Assembly (NCBI GenBank): GCA_964498095.1
Contig: CAZCFY010000018.1
Location: forward strand, 14,089 to 78,088
Source of the DNA: SG-bin7 sp964498095
GTDB taxonomy: Bacteria > Bdellovibrionota > Bdellovibrionia > Bdellovibrionales > SG-bin7
Length of the DNA stretch: 64,000 nucleotides
Direction of reading: 5' to 3'
Both the position numbers and the translations under genes were made by a program. Numbering within the stretch: the first letter of the stretch is position 1; each line of letters starts with the position of its first letter. Below are positions 1 to 8,530 of the stretch, in pieces. The notes under the pieces are model-generated. The model made no database searches. It was not told the DNA's origin and saw nothing but the letters and a program-made list of their open reading frames with translations.

Positions 1-74
1 AATTCGCATAGTCTTATTACGAGGAATTCCGGTTGATTAGTCAACCAGTAGCCGCTACAACTAACCGTTCAGGT

Positions 75-151
75 GGCGGGGTAGCTCAGTCGGTTAGAGC
101 AGCGGAATCATAATCCGCGTGTCGGGGGTTCGATTCCCTCTCCCGCTACCA
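75..151 (+). tRNA. tRNA-Met (CAT anticodon)
   Basis: A full cloverleaf is visible. The 7-bp acceptor stem pairs 75-81 with 141-147 (two G-U pairs), the D arm follows at 84, and the anticodon stem 102-106/114-118 encloses a loop with CAT at 109-111. The T arm carries GGTTCGATTCC, and CCA is encoded at 149-151. The paired first acceptor base argues for elongator Met rather than initiator. A CAT anticodon could also be tRNA-Ile2 with lysidine modification, which the sequence alone does not exclude. Confidence 0.95.
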
Positions 152-355
152 AATTCGCCCACTCGTTTTGCAAATCAAATCGTAATAAATGTCTGCCAAT
201 TTGGGTACCTTAGGCCCGCATTTGTCAAACAGCAGGCAAAGATTTGTGAAATTAGAGCAAGGCAAGCAATAGGTTGGAAGGAAGCGACGATAAGAGTTTT
301 ATTTTTGGTACTCTGTTTGCATTTCCGTACCACGGCGAAATTAAACGGAGATATT

Positions 356-1084
356 ATGAAAACCATTTTCTCGACATTATTTTTAGGCTTAACAATTTCT
401 TTTTGGACATTTGAGGCGTTTAGCAGTCCTTGCGATCGTATGTGTTCACCAGAATGTTTAAAATACGCGAGCGAAATTTTAACCGGTTGTAGCAATAGCA
501 AAGGACCAGATTCACGGCCAAGTCGGAGAGATGGTTCGGTAGAGTTCTTCCATTCCGATACCTGTTCATCAAGTCTCATCGCTACCATTGACGAAATCGA
601 AGACTGTAGCCGCATCAGCACAAATGAAAATGTGTGGGGTGTGAGGGTCAATGGTATCTGCCATAATATATCAGATACTTCTTTCTCGACTGCCTGTAGA
701 TCTTTTGCCGGTGGTTCAGTTGAGTTCTATCGTTCCGATAGTTGTTCCTCGAACTTATTGGCAACAGCTAGCGGGCAAAATGCGTGTAGTGAAATCCCCG
801 TTAGCGACAACGTATGGGCAGTGAAAATCAATGGCACCTGCCACAATATATCGGACACATCCTTCAAAGAAGCTTGCATGGCATTTGCGGGCGGCGGGAA
901 AAGAAATACGCGTCTTTACCACAGTGATAATTGTGACGATGGCCGTCTTGTAGGTGTTATTGGTCCGCGCACAAATTGTGAGTCTCTTCGCGGTGATACC
1001 GTTTGGGGCATAGAGAAAAATGGACAGTGCCAAAATATCTCTGACACTGACATTGTATCGGCTTGCCAGCAATATAAGAACTGA
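356..1084 (+). CDS. Secreted cysteine-rich protein with three tandem repeats
   Basis: No family is recognised. The ATG at 356 follows a GGAG ribosome site at 347-350 and gives a 242-residue protein; an in-frame upstream extension overlaps the tRNA and is unlikely. Residues 1-24 form a signal peptide (Lys-2, hydrophobic core, AFSS). After an N-terminal stretch with five Cys come three repeats of about 58 residues (roughly 60-117, 120-177 and 185-238). Each holds four Cys at nearly constant spacing (70/84/102/114; 130/144/162/174; 193/208/225/237), a VW-V/I-NG-C core and NISDT. The Cys pattern suggests two disulfides per repeat in the periplasm or outside the cell. The third repeat is the most diverged. 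Function is unknown; a surface or secreted binding protein is a guess. Confidence 0.85.
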   Translation: MKTIFSTLFLGLTISFWTFEAFSSPCDRMCSPECLKYASEILTGCSNSKGPDSRPSRRDGSVEFFHSDTCSSSLIATIDEIEDCSRISTNENVWGVRVNGICHNISDTSFSTACRSFAGGSVEFYRSDSCSSNLLATASGQNACSEIPVSDNVWAVKINGTCHNISDTSFKEACMAFAGGGKRNTRLYHSDNCDDGRLVGVIGPRTNCESLRGDTVWGIEKNGQCQNISDTDIVSACQQYKN

Positions 1085-1095
1085 AATAGATTGTC

Positions 1096-1740
1096 TTGGT
1101 GATAGCCAAGATTCTTTCCCTAAACATTAGCGAACCCACCCAAATGGTTTGGGGCGATAGATCCGTCCCTTCCGCCATGATTAAAAAATCTGTTCCCGGT
1201 CCTTTGATCGTGCACGAAACTTCCGTTGCGGGAGATTCCTTCGCCAACCGGCGTTTTCACGGAACGCCCGATAGTGTGCTTTATGCCTTTGGGATTCCCT
1301 CCGCTCTTAGATTTGTAAAACTGCTTGGTGGAAAGGATTACGCCCCCGGTTTTTTAGGTGAGAATCTCACCTTAGATGACTTTGACGAAACGCAAATTAG
1401 CGTCGGCGATATTTTTGCAATCGGCGAGGTATTAGTGCAGGCGACTTATCCGCGTATTCCTTGCGCGAAAGTTAATTACCGAGTCCAGCGCGAAGACGGC
1501 ATGAAACTTTTAGAGGACTCTGGCCGTAGCGGCGTTTATTTTCGAATTTTGAAGCCGGGCAAGCTTTTTAAAACAGACCTCGTTAAACGCGTGGAAAAAG
1601 CAAAAGTGACCTTTCCCATCTCTGACGTCTATCAATTAGGTATAAGTAAACAAAAAAAATGGCCCACCGAAATCGTTGCTAAAATCTTAGCTAACGGCGC
1701 CTTCCCTAAGGGTATTATTGAAAAATTTTGTAAAACTTAA
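1096..1740 (+). CDS. MOSC domain protein (YiiM-like)
   Basis: The protein is up to 214 residues and matches the MOSC (molybdenum cofactor sulfurase C-terminal) family of the YiiM type. RRFHG lies at residues 52-56, GENLT at 88-92, and the conserved metal/sulfur-handling Cys sits in PRIPCAKV at residue 123. The family includes enzymes that use molybdenum cofactor to reduce N-hydroxylated compounds; the substrate here cannot be told. The start is TTG at 1096 or GTG at 1099; neither has a clear ribosome site. The gene follows the Cys-rich gene by 11 bases and may be co-transcribed. Its stop overlaps the converging gene by 4 bases. Confidence 0.88.
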   Translation: MVIAKILSLNISEPTQMVWGDRSVPSAMIKKSVPGPLIVHETSVAGDSFANRRFHGTPDSVLYAFGIPSALRFVKLLGGKDYAPGFLGENLTLDDFDETQISVGDIFAIGEVLVQATYPRIPCAKVNYRVQREDGMKLLEDSGRSGVYFRILKPGKLFKTDLVKRVEKAKVTFPISDVYQLGISKQKKWPTEIVAKILANGAFPKGIIEKFCKT

Positions 1741-2102
1741 ACAGACTCCGAATTTAACTTGGACTCTCTGAAATCAATAATACAATCCATTATTTTTTCG
1801 GTGCACTCTAAAGGAAACGGACCGTATTCACTGCAAGCGTTGAGCGCATTGGCTTGATCCAGAGCTAAACAAGCGGCGTTCCATTTTCCCGCTTTACAGT
1901 AAGAAATTCCTTCTTCACCGGCGAAATAAAGACCATAGGCCGTGCCGAGGCAGCCCCCAAGCTCTGAGTTGCGCGTCTTACTAATACATTTATCGATGGC
2001 TTTACCGCAGGGGCGTTTATCGGTGCGGTGAAATTTAGCTTCTGCAAGTGAGCTAAAAACTGCGAAAATCGTTATAAGAATGACAAATTTTGGCTGCAAC
2101 AT
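1737..2102 (-). CDS. Small secreted cysteine-rich protein
   Basis: No family is recognised. The chosen ATG (2102-2100) is preceded by an AAAGGAA ribosome site and gives 121 residues; the longer frame from 2141 would start inside the phosphatase gene. Residues 1-22 are a signal peptide ending LAEA. The mature part carries eight Cys (32, 39, 51, 69, 78, 90, 100, 107), a pattern typical of a disulfide-bonded helical periplasmic protein. It sits 14 bases downstream of the histidine phosphatase on the same strand and is probably co-transcribed with it. Confidence 0.75.
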   Translation of the reverse strand: MLQPKFVILITIFAVFSSLAEAKFHRTDKRPCGKAIDKCISKTRNSELGGCLGTAYGLYFAGEEGISYCKAGKWNAACLALDQANALNACSEYGPFPLECTEKIMDCIIDFRESKLNSESV

Positions 2103-2116
2103 ACGTTCAGATTCCT

Positions 2117-2716
2117 TTAAAGCTTTTCTATATAAATCCACTTATCGTTCTGAACGTCATATTGCAAACGGTACACCACACAATTAGGGATCTTTACTTC
2201 CGCGGGTGGATTCTCCGTATTGTAAACAAGTCTTGCTAATACACCCCCGTGAGTGGAAATGCCAAGGGGTGAATGAGGGGACGGCACGTGTTCTTCCACA
2301 AATTTTTTAATATAATTGCGCATCCGGCTTAACTGCTGGCGTTTGGTTTCTCCGCCCGGCCAGCCAAAATCAAGATCCTGAGCACTTCGCCAACGGTTCC
2401 AACTTTCTTCGCCAAAGCGCTGAATGACTTCATCGCGCAAAACACCTTCGGTCTGGCCCAGATGAGCTTCGCGCAATTGATCAGAAATTATAATTTTCGC
2501 CGGATAAGCAGTCGTTACGATTCTTGCGGTTTCTAGCGCCCGCGATAAGTCTGAGCTAGCAATAAGGGGAATTTTAAATTGTCTTAGTTTAGAGGCCAAC
2601 TCTTCGGCTTGTTTGCGACCGTTATCATTTAAAGCAATGTCGGTGTGCCCCTGAAACCGCGTGGCCACATTCCAATCCGTTTCGCCATGACGAAAAGCAA
2701 AGACATCAAGCTTCAT
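2117..2716 (-). CDS. Histidine phosphatase family protein (GpmB/CobC-like)
   Basis: This 199-residue protein is a single-domain member of the histidine phosphatase (phosphoglycerate mutase-like) superfamily. The catalytic RHGE lies at residues 9-12 within RHGETDWN. The SSDLSRALETA segment (54-64) supplies the second Arg, Glu-83 fits the acid/base position, and the second catalytic His is in STHGG (His-156). Length and motifs fit the broad phosphatase branch (GpmB, CobC/alpha-ribazole phosphatase) rather than glycolytic mutase. No cobalamin genes are nearby, so the substrate is open. It is divergent from yceI. Confidence 0.9.
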   Translation of the reverse strand: MKLDVFAFRHGETDWNVATRFQGHTDIALNDNGRKQAEELASKLRQFKIPLIASSDLSRALETARIVTTAYPAKIIISDQLREAHLGQTEGVLRDEVIQRFGEESWNRWRSAQDLDFGWPGGETKRQQLSRMRNYIKKFVEEHVPSPHSPLGISTHGGVLARLVYNTENPPAEVKIPNCVVYRLQYDVQNDKWIYIEKL

Positions 2717-2741
2717 AACAGCATGGTAGGCATTGCCTATT

Positions 2742-2764
2742 AAAAAGGGAACTGTTACCTTTTT
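2742..2764. repeat. A/T-tailed inverted repeat before yceI
   Basis: AAAAAGG at 2742-2748 is the exact inverse of CCTTTTT at 2758-2764, with a further AAC/GTT match inside. It lies between two divergent genes, about 20 bases before the yceI start. It could be an operator, a leader hairpin or a bidirectional terminator-like element; the sequence does not choose between these. Confidence 0.4.
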
Positions 2765-2785
2765 GGGTCTAGGAGGAAATTCAAC

Positions 2786-3385
2786 ATGATTCGCAACATA
2801 ATAATTGCTAGTTTTTTTATTGGTTCAATGGCGCAGGCTGAGCTTTATAAACTTGATCCGTCCCACACCCAAGTGGGTTTTCGCGTGACGCATTTAATGG
2901 TTTCAAAAGTGAGCGGGCGTTTTGATAAATTTGAAGGTAGTTTTAATTTAGACGGAAACAAGGTTTCAAAAATCGACGCCAAAATCGATCTTGATTCCAT
3001 TAATACAAACGAGAAAAAACGTGACGCGCATTTAAAGAGCCCCGATTTTTTTGGCGTACGTGATGCCAAAGGGAATTTGGTAAAAGCTAATCAGTGGATG
3101 ACTTTCACTGCGGATGGCGACTCGGTCAATATTGGTGATAACAATATTACCGGCAAGCTTACGATTGGCAAAACAACCAAAGATGTTACCTTAAAAGTAA
3201 ATTATGGCGGCCAGGCGACGGATCCCTGGGGTGGCAAGCGCGTGGCGTTTACGGCTTCCGGCAAAATTAATCGTCAGGACTTCGGTGTTAAATGGAATAA
3301 GAATTTAGATGCCGGTGGCGTCGTTGTTGGCGATGATGTTGAAATCGTCATCGAAAGTGAAGCGATTGCGCAAGTTAAGAAGTAG
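2786..3385 (+). CDS. yceI: YceI family periplasmic protein
   Basis: The 199-residue product has a signal peptide (1-18, ending AQA) followed by a YceI domain over nearly the whole length. It opens with the typical LDPSHTQVGFRVTHL and contains SGRFDKFEG, a T-x-x-GKLTIGKTTKDVTL core and a late GVKWN motif. YceI proteins are lipocalin-like beta barrels that bind polyisoprenoids or other amphiphiles in the periplasm. The ATG has a strong AGGAGG ribosome site 10 bases upstream. The downstream PhoD gene overlaps its 3' end, which suggests translational coupling. Confidence 0.93.
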   Translation: MIRNIIIASFFIGSMAQAELYKLDPSHTQVGFRVTHLMVSKVSGRFDKFEGSFNLDGNKVSKIDAKIDLDSINTNEKKRDAHLKSPDFFGVRDAKGNLVKANQWMTFTADGDSVNIGDNNITGKLTIGKTTKDVTLKVNYGGQATDPWGGKRVAFTASGKINRQDFGVKWNKNLDAGGVVVGDDVEIVIESEAIAQVKK

Positions 3386-4394
3386 TTATTTCTTAATCAT
3401 TCTTTTCTTGGCGGGGAATGGCTTTTCTAAGCCGCTCCCTGCCGATAAAGTGCTAAAGCAGTTTTCCTTTGGTTCCTGTCAGCGCGTTGAGAAGGATTTA
3501 GGTATTTATAAAACTATCGGCAAGCTAAAACCGCAGCTAATGGTCCTCATGGGTGATAACATTTACGCCGGCACAGTCGAGGATAAAGAAAAGCGTTATT
3601 CTGAACTCAAAGAAAACCCAGATTTTAAAAAGTTTTTTGATAAGACACCGACTTATGCCATCTGGGATGACAACGACTACGGAAAGTCCGATACGGGAAG
3701 CGAATATCCCTATCGTAAAGAAACGGAAAAATTATTCAAAAACTTCTGGGGACTAGCCGAATCCCTTTCCGGGCAAGAAGGTATATATCAGTCTTATATT
3801 TTTGGCCCCGAAGGTAAGCGCGTGCAATTCATCTTGTTAGACACACGCAGCTTTCGTAGCCGGCCGAAACTTTCGCCAACACCTTTGCCCATTGGGCTGT
3901 ATGTGCCAAATGAAGATAAATCCACGACGATCCTGGGTGAAAAACAGTGGAAATGGCTGGAGGAAGAATTAAAAAAACCAGCTGAACTTCGCTTTATAGT
4001 TACCGGCTATCAGTTTTTAGTTAAGGAATTAAATTTTGAGTGCTGGATGAATTTTCCACACGAGCGCGAGCGGATGTTAGAGACAATCAAGAAAGCCAAC
4101 GCCGGCGGCGTGGTTTTCCTAAGCGGAGACCGGCATATAGCTATGATTTTACACGACGGTGATCTCTGGGAGTTTACCTCAAGTGGATTAACCGAAGCGC
4201 TTCCTGACACGGCACCTGTTGCGCCCGAAAGTACCCTCGACGGAAAACTTTATTTCGGTCAGAACTTCGGCTTTGCCAGTATCGATTGGAAAGGGCGGGC
4301 GGTTAAAATCCAAATTCGTGATCCCCAATCCAGAGTGGTAAGAGAAAAGAGACTCACATTCAAATCACTGAACGTGGCTCCACAGGTCAAGTAG
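3357..4394 (+). CDS. PhoD-like alkaline phosphatase/phosphodiesterase
   Basis: This is a metallophosphatase of the alkaline phosphatase D family, about 345 residues. FGSC is at 38-41, GDNIY at 66-70, WDDNDYG at 103-109, LDTRSFR at 161-167 and LSGDRH at 255-260, all typical of PhoD metal and substrate sites. The start is uncertain. GTG at 3357 gives a good signal peptide (KRLRKLR, then a hydrophobic run ending GFSK) but no strong ribosome site; TTG at 3366 is an alternative. It begins inside the end of yceI and overlaps the end of ppx by 30 bases tail to tail. Neighbouring polyphosphate genes suggest a shared role in phosphate handling (inference). Confidence 0.88.
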   Translation: MKRLRKLRSSYFLIILFLAGNGFSKPLPADKVLKQFSFGSCQRVEKDLGIYKTIGKLKPQLMVLMGDNIYAGTVEDKEKRYSELKENPDFKKFFDKTPTYAIWDDNDYGKSDTGSEYPYRKETEKLFKNFWGLAESLSGQEGIYQSYIFGPEGKRVQFILLDTRSFRSRPKLSPTPLPIGLYVPNEDKSTTILGEKQWKWLEEELKKPAELRFIVTGYQFLVKELNFECWMNFPHERERMLETIKKANAGGVVFLSGDRHIAMILHDGDLWEFTSSGLTEALPDTAPVAPESTLDGKLYFGQNFGFASIDWKGRAVKIQIRDPQSRVVREKRLTFKSLNVAPQVK

Positions 4395-5264
4395 GACGCC
4401 TTCCTTTAATCCTGTTTCTGGAATTTCTAACTGGTCGATGCGGAAATAGCGCATGAACTCTAAAACTATAATCGAAGCTGGTAAAATAACGTCAGCACGG
4501 TCCGGCCGCATTTTAAATTTCTCAATGCGTTCCTCGTAGGTCGTCGAAAAAAGTCTTTCAATGATTTCTTCCAGCTCGGGCTGGGAAACTTCATTTTCAT
4601 TTTTCTTGTCCAGTATAATTTTACGAAGTTTGCCAATCCGCGCGACATTGCCGCCACAGCCACCGGCAATTTTGATATTTGTACGTGGAATCTGTTCGAG
4701 CGTCTCGCGGACTAAGTTGGCAAAAAAATCACGGTCATAGACATTGTCCTGCGCCAGTTTCATCAGTCGCACGGTACCAATTCTTAATGTTCTAGCAATT
4801 TTGATTTGTCCACGGTCGCTAAGGATAATCTCCACGCTACCGCCCCCAATGTCCATAAACGCGCATGGCCCCATCGGATAACCAAGAGCGTTGGAAAGTG
4901 CTAAGTAAATAAGGTTTGCCTCTTCTTCTCCAGAAATAATTTCCAACCGGATTTTGGTTTTTTCTAAAATTTCCTGAATTAGGTCTTTGCCATTTTTCGC
5001 CTCACGCACCGCACTTGTTGCGACGGCCCGGTAGCCCAAAATTTTATGGTCATCGAAAATTCTTTTGTAATTTTTAAAAGCGGTGATGACTCTTTTGCAG
5101 GTGGCGCCGCTAATTTCCCCTTTTGTAAAGGTCTCCGCACCCAGACGTATTGGATCACGCTCATTCACAAACAACTTTATTCTGCCCTTTGGTGTGGGCG
5201 AACCTATAGACAAACGAAGCGCATTAGAACCTACGTCTATAACTCCTAAGAATTGTTTATCCAT
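4365..5264 (-). CDS. ppx: Exopolyphosphatase / pppGpp phosphatase (Ppx/GppA family), short form
   Basis: The protein belongs to the ASKHA-fold Ppx/GppA family: GVIDVGSN at 7-14, ATSAVRE at 82-88, SGEEEA at 111-116 and the phosphate-binding MDIGGGS at 137-143. At 299 residues it contains only the two actin-like subdomains and lacks the C-terminal HD-like region of the roughly 500-residue enterobacterial enzymes. It is divergent from ppk, so the pair can make and degrade polyphosphate. A role on pppGpp cannot be excluded. Confidence 0.93.
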   Translation of the reverse strand: MDKQFLGVIDVGSNALRLSIGSPTPKGRIKLFVNERDPIRLGAETFTKGEISGATCKRVITAFKNYKRIFDDHKILGYRAVATSAVREAKNGKDLIQEILEKTKIRLEIISGEEEANLIYLALSNALGYPMGPCAFMDIGGGSVEIILSDRGQIKIARTLRIGTVRLMKLAQDNVYDRDFFANLVRETLEQIPRTNIKIAGGCGGNVARIGKLRKIILDKKNENEVSQPELEEIIERLFSTTYEERIEKFKMRPDRADVILPASIIVLEFMRYFRIDQLEIPETGLKEGVLLDLWSHVQ

Positions 5265-5308
5265 TTGAAATCATGGTTGCATAATGGACTCGATTGTCAA
5301 GCCGGACC

Positions 5309-7462
5309 ATGATAAGAATAGTTATGGTCAGAGCGCGCCGAAAACCAAAGAAAACAGCGGGGCTGGCGCAAATCAAAAGGCCAACCGATACCCCAATAAG
5401 TAACACCTATATCAATCGTGAACTTTCATGGCTTGAGTTTAACCGCCGTGTATTGGCGCAGGCTTTCGACCCCGATGTACCCCTCCTGGAGCGCGTGCGT
5501 TTCTTAGGAATTTTTCACGCCAATCTAGATGAGTTTTTTATGAAGCGCGTGGGACTTATCCGCCGTAATCTTCTCTTGGCGACGGCCCACGTATCGCGTG
5601 ATGGTTTAACGGCGGCGCAACAGTTCTTTGCCATTCGCAAAACGGTCGTGGAAATGGAAAGTCAGGCTAATTCCTGTTTTCGCGATAACATTACTCCGGC
5701 GTTAAAAAAGGAAGGTATCTTTTTATTAAAATGGAAAGACCTCTCGGTAGACGAAAAGGAACGGGCCAATCAGATTTTTACGACGCGCATTTTTCCGATT
5801 TTGACGCCGCTTTCGGTTGACCCGGGTCATCCCTTTCCCTTTATCTCAAATCTTTCCTACTCACTCGCGGTCGCCTTGCGCCACCCGGGTAAAGACGAAA
5901 AACTTTTTTCGCGCGTTAAGCTTCCCGAAATTTTTCCGGCATGGATTGATGTTACCACGACTACCGAAAGACCTCTTAGCCGCTGGGTCCATATCAGCGA
6001 AATAGTCCTAAACAACTTGCCCCAGCTTTTTCCTGATATGGAGATTATTGCCACGATGCCATTTCGGGTGACCCGCAATATCGAAGTCGAACGCAATGAA
6101 GAAAACTTCGACGATCTCTTGCAAATGATCGAGGAAGAACTCCGCGAGCGTAAATTTGAGGACGTCGTAAAATTAGAGCATGGCCCAAATCCCGACGAAT
6201 GGTTGCTAAAATTCGTCATGAGTGAACTTGATGTGATAGAACACGATCTTTATCAAATGGATTCAGAAATTGACTACGCCGGGTTAAAGCCAATCTGGTC
6301 AATAAATCGCCCGCACCTGCAATATCCTCCCTGGAACCCCTTAGTGCCACCGGAGCTACTCGAGGACACTGATATTTTTCGTGCGATTGCGCAAAAAGAT
6401 ATTTTGGTCCATCACCCGTATGAAAGCTTTTCGGCGAGTGTAGAAAGATTTATTCGCACGGCCGCCGAAGACCCAAAAGTTTTAGCTTTGAAGATGACCC
6501 TCTACCGTACGCCGGAGGAAAGTAGTATCGGACAATCCTTAATTAAGGCTGCCGATCTCGGTAAACAAGTCGTCTGCTTGGTCGAACTTAAGGCCCGCTT
6601 TGATGAAAAACGTAATATTGCCTGGGCCACTCGCATGGAAGACGCCGGAATTCACGTGGTGTACGGAGTGGTTGGATTGAAAACCCACTGTAAAGTTTTA
6701 CTCATCGTACGCCAAGAGGCGGAAGGGCTGCGGACCTATTGTCATATTGGAACTGGAAATTATCACCCATTGACGGCGCGGGCGTATACCGATGTTGGTT
6801 TATTTACGGTCGACAAGGAAATTAGTGACGATCTCATTGCTCTTTTTAATTATCTTACGGGCCGCTCTCTTAAGAAGGACTATAAGAAACTGTTGGTTGC
6901 GCCCATTAATTTGAAGAAAAAACTTTTGGAATCCATTGAACGTGAAATTGCCAATAAGAAACAAAACAAAGAATCCCACATAATAATTAAATGTAATAAT
7001 TTAGAAGACCATGATCTTGTCAACGCTCTTTACGCGGCCTCCTCCGCAGGAGTGAAGATTGACCTTATTATCCGAAGTATTTGTACCTTACGGCCGGGCG
7101 TAAAGGATCATAGTGCAACCATTCGAGTGGTTTCTATAGTAGACCAGCTTTTGGAGCATTCGCGAATATTTTACTTCCGCAACGCCGCAAGCGATGCCGC
7201 CAAAGGCGAATTTTATATAGGCTCCGCTGACTGCATGTACCGAAATCTCCTCGCTCGCGTGGAGGTAGTAAGCCCCATTGATGATCCCGCCCTTAAAGCT
7301 AAACTTTGGGAGGTTTTGGATTTAAATATTAAATGCACAAGTAACGCTTGGCTCATGCAAAGTGACGGCAGTTACGTACGAGTAGCAGGGGCAAAAACTC
7401 CAAGTGCCCAGCGTGAGCTAATGCGCTTGACTCGGGATCGCATCGTACACCATAAAGATTAA
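5309..7462 (+). CDS. ppk: Polyphosphate kinase 1
   Basis: PPK1 reversibly polymerises the gamma-phosphate of ATP into polyphosphate. Starting at the ATG at 5309 the protein has 717 residues; TTG at 5294 and ATG at 5324 are alternatives, and the N-terminal tail is basic. NRELSWLEFN at 36-45 opens the N domain. The phospholipase D-like core carries RFDEKRNIAW near 430 and the autophosphorylated His in GLKTHCK (about residue 460), followed by HIGTGNYHP near 479-487. Length and motifs are complete. The sixA-like gene begins one base after its stop. Confidence 0.97.
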   Translation: MIRIVMVRARRKPKKTAGLAQIKRPTDTPISNTYINRELSWLEFNRRVLAQAFDPDVPLLERVRFLGIFHANLDEFFMKRVGLIRRNLLLATAHVSRDGLTAAQQFFAIRKTVVEMESQANSCFRDNITPALKKEGIFLLKWKDLSVDEKERANQIFTTRIFPILTPLSVDPGHPFPFISNLSYSLAVALRHPGKDEKLFSRVKLPEIFPAWIDVTTTTERPLSRWVHISEIVLNNLPQLFPDMEIIATMPFRVTRNIEVERNEENFDDLLQMIEEELRERKFEDVVKLEHGPNPDEWLLKFVMSELDVIEHDLYQMDSEIDYAGLKPIWSINRPHLQYPPWNPLVPPELLEDTDIFRAIAQKDILVHHPYESFSASVERFIRTAAEDPKVLALKMTLYRTPEESSIGQSLIKAADLGKQVVCLVELKARFDEKRNIAWATRMEDAGIHVVYGVVGLKTHCKVLLIVRQEAEGLRTYCHIGTGNYHPLTARAYTDVGLFTVDKEISDDLIALFNYLTGRSLKKDYKKLLVAPINLKKKLLESIEREIANKKQNKESHIIIKCNNLEDHDLVNALYAASSAGVKIDLIIRSICTLRPGVKDHSATIRVVSIVDQLLEHSRIFYFRNAASDAAKGEFYIGSADCMYRNLLARVEVVSPIDDPALKAKLWEVLDLNIKCTSNAWLMQSDGSYVRVAGAKTPSAQRELMRLTRDRIVHHKD

Positions 7463-7463
7463 C

Positions 7464-7943
7464 ATGAAGGTTTACATTATTCGTCACGCGATTGCCATGG
7501 ACCGCGACCTATCCGAACCGCGCGGCATCGCCGAAGCTGACCGGCCCTTAACCGCGGAAGGCAAGAAAAAATTCGCAAAGCACCTGCGGGAATTAAAAAG
7601 GAAATTCACTAAAGTCGACCTCCTCCTCGTTAGCCCCTACCTGCGTACGGTTGAAACTGCGGAAATTTTTAAAAAAATAGTCCCGGTGGCCGCCGTAAAG
7701 CCTGAGCCCGGCCTTGAACCCGCTGCGACCGGTTCCGGTTTTGGCCCCGCTGCCATGGCCAAGAAAATCACATCGCTAAAGAAAAAAGTTGTTGCGATCA
7801 TTGGCCACGAACCCGACCTCGGATTACTCGTTAGCCAACTTTTGACAAAAAAATCAGGTAATATCATTAAATTCAAAAAAGGCGGCGTCGCCCTCATCGA
7901 AATCGACGGCGGTAATTCGGTTCTAAAAGGCCTTTGGAATTAA
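7464..7943 (+). CDS. sixA: SixA-like phosphohistidine phosphatase
   Basis: A 159-residue histidine phosphatase with the short SixA architecture: RHA at residues 7-9, SPYLRTVETA at 57-66 and the second catalytic His in IGHEPDLG (His-115). SixA removes phosphate from phosphohistidine, for example in phosphotransferase proteins. A Pro/Ala-rich insert (about 79-97) is slightly longer than usual. It is immediately downstream of ppk; PPK1 is itself phosphorylated on His, so a functional link is tempting but is inference. Its last 50 bases overlap the converging regulator gene. Confidence 0.9.
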   Translation: MKVYIIRHAIAMDRDLSEPRGIAEADRPLTAEGKKKFAKHLRELKRKFTKVDLLLVSPYLRTVETAEIFKKIVPVAAVKPEPGLEPAATGSGFGPAAMAKKITSLKKKVVAIIGHEPDLGLLVSQLLTKKSGNIIKFKKGGVALIEIDGGNSVLKGLWN

Positions 7944-8415
7944 ATCTTTTACTCCATCCCTGTTCTCGGCGAAACTCTGGGTCCCGCATAATTGATTTCG
8001 CCAAACCTGAAATTAACAGTGGATTTTCTATTTCCAGATTCGGATTTGCCTCAGGGCCACGGGAAATATGTTCTTTTGCCGCGTTTTCTAAGTGCTCCCA
8101 AACCACCTCTGAAAACAACTTTCTTGATTTTGGCCTAATCGCATAAACCAATTCACATTGCATTGCCTCCGCAACCCTTTCCAAGGTTTCTATTTTTACA
8201 GCCCCTCTCAATTCAGATTTTTCAATCTGTTTCAATGCCGACGAAGTAATGCCCAGTTTTGCCGCCAGTTCTTTCCGAGAAAGGAATAAAGCTTTTCTTG
8301 CCAAGCTAAGCCAGCCTTCGGCGACCTTTTCCGCTTTTAGGAAGTGCTTTAACTTTTGATCAATTTCTCTGAATGAATAGTTTTGGTACCAAACAACGAA
8401 GGGATCCCAACCCAT
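7894..8415 (-). CDS. Helix-turn-helix protein resembling 'mobile mystery protein A'
   Basis: The 173-residue protein has an N-terminal REIDQKLKHF helix, then a XRE-type helix-turn-helix at about 38-72 (SRKELAAKLGITSSALKQIEKSE), then IETLERVAEAMQCELVYAIRP. This order matches the family called mobile mystery protein A, normally encoded beside a Fic-domain partner (mobile mystery protein B). No Fic gene is visible within this window, so this copy looks orphaned. The C-terminal 70 residues are unassigned. The ATG has a strong GAGGAGG site. A 56-bp dyad lies just upstream and is a likely operator. Confidence 0.75.
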   Translation of the reverse strand: MGWDPFVVWYQNYSFREIDQKLKHFLKAEKVAEGWLSLARKALFLSRKELAAKLGITSSALKQIEKSELRGAVKIETLERVAEAMQCELVYAIRPKSRKLFSEVVWEHLENAAKEHISRGPEANPNLEIENPLLISGLAKSIMRDPEFRREQGWSKRFNSKGLLEPNYRRRFR

Positions 8416-8438
8416 GCTAACCTCCTCTTGACTGCTTC

Positions 8439-8494
8439 CTGATTAAATAAGCTGTAGCTTACCCTTCTGAGGAAGGTACAGCTTATTTAATCAG
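8439..8494. promoter_or_regulatory. Large dyad, probable operator of the HTH gene
   Basis: CTGATTAAATAAGCTGTA at 8439-8456 is repeated as its exact inverse at 8477-8494 (18 of 18). Between them a second short hairpin is nested (CCTTC at 8463-8467, GGAAGG side at 8472-8476, loop TGAG). The element begins 24 bases upstream of the HTH gene start. A dyad next to a dimeric HTH regulator suggests an autoregulatory operator. A recombination site or a structured RNA leader are alternatives. Confidence 0.7.
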
Positions 8495-8530
8495 TAAGGT
8501 GTGTGAGAGGGGGTATGCAACTATCACGCC

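Noticed and set aside
31..46. GGTTGA-TTAG-TCAACC hairpin before tRNA-Met
   Set aside because: Only a 6-bp stem without a T-run; too weak to call a terminator.
119..355. Upstream extension of the Cys-rich gene into the tRNA
   Set aside because: It overlaps tRNA-Met and has no ribosome site; the ATG at 356 with GGAG and a signal peptide is better.
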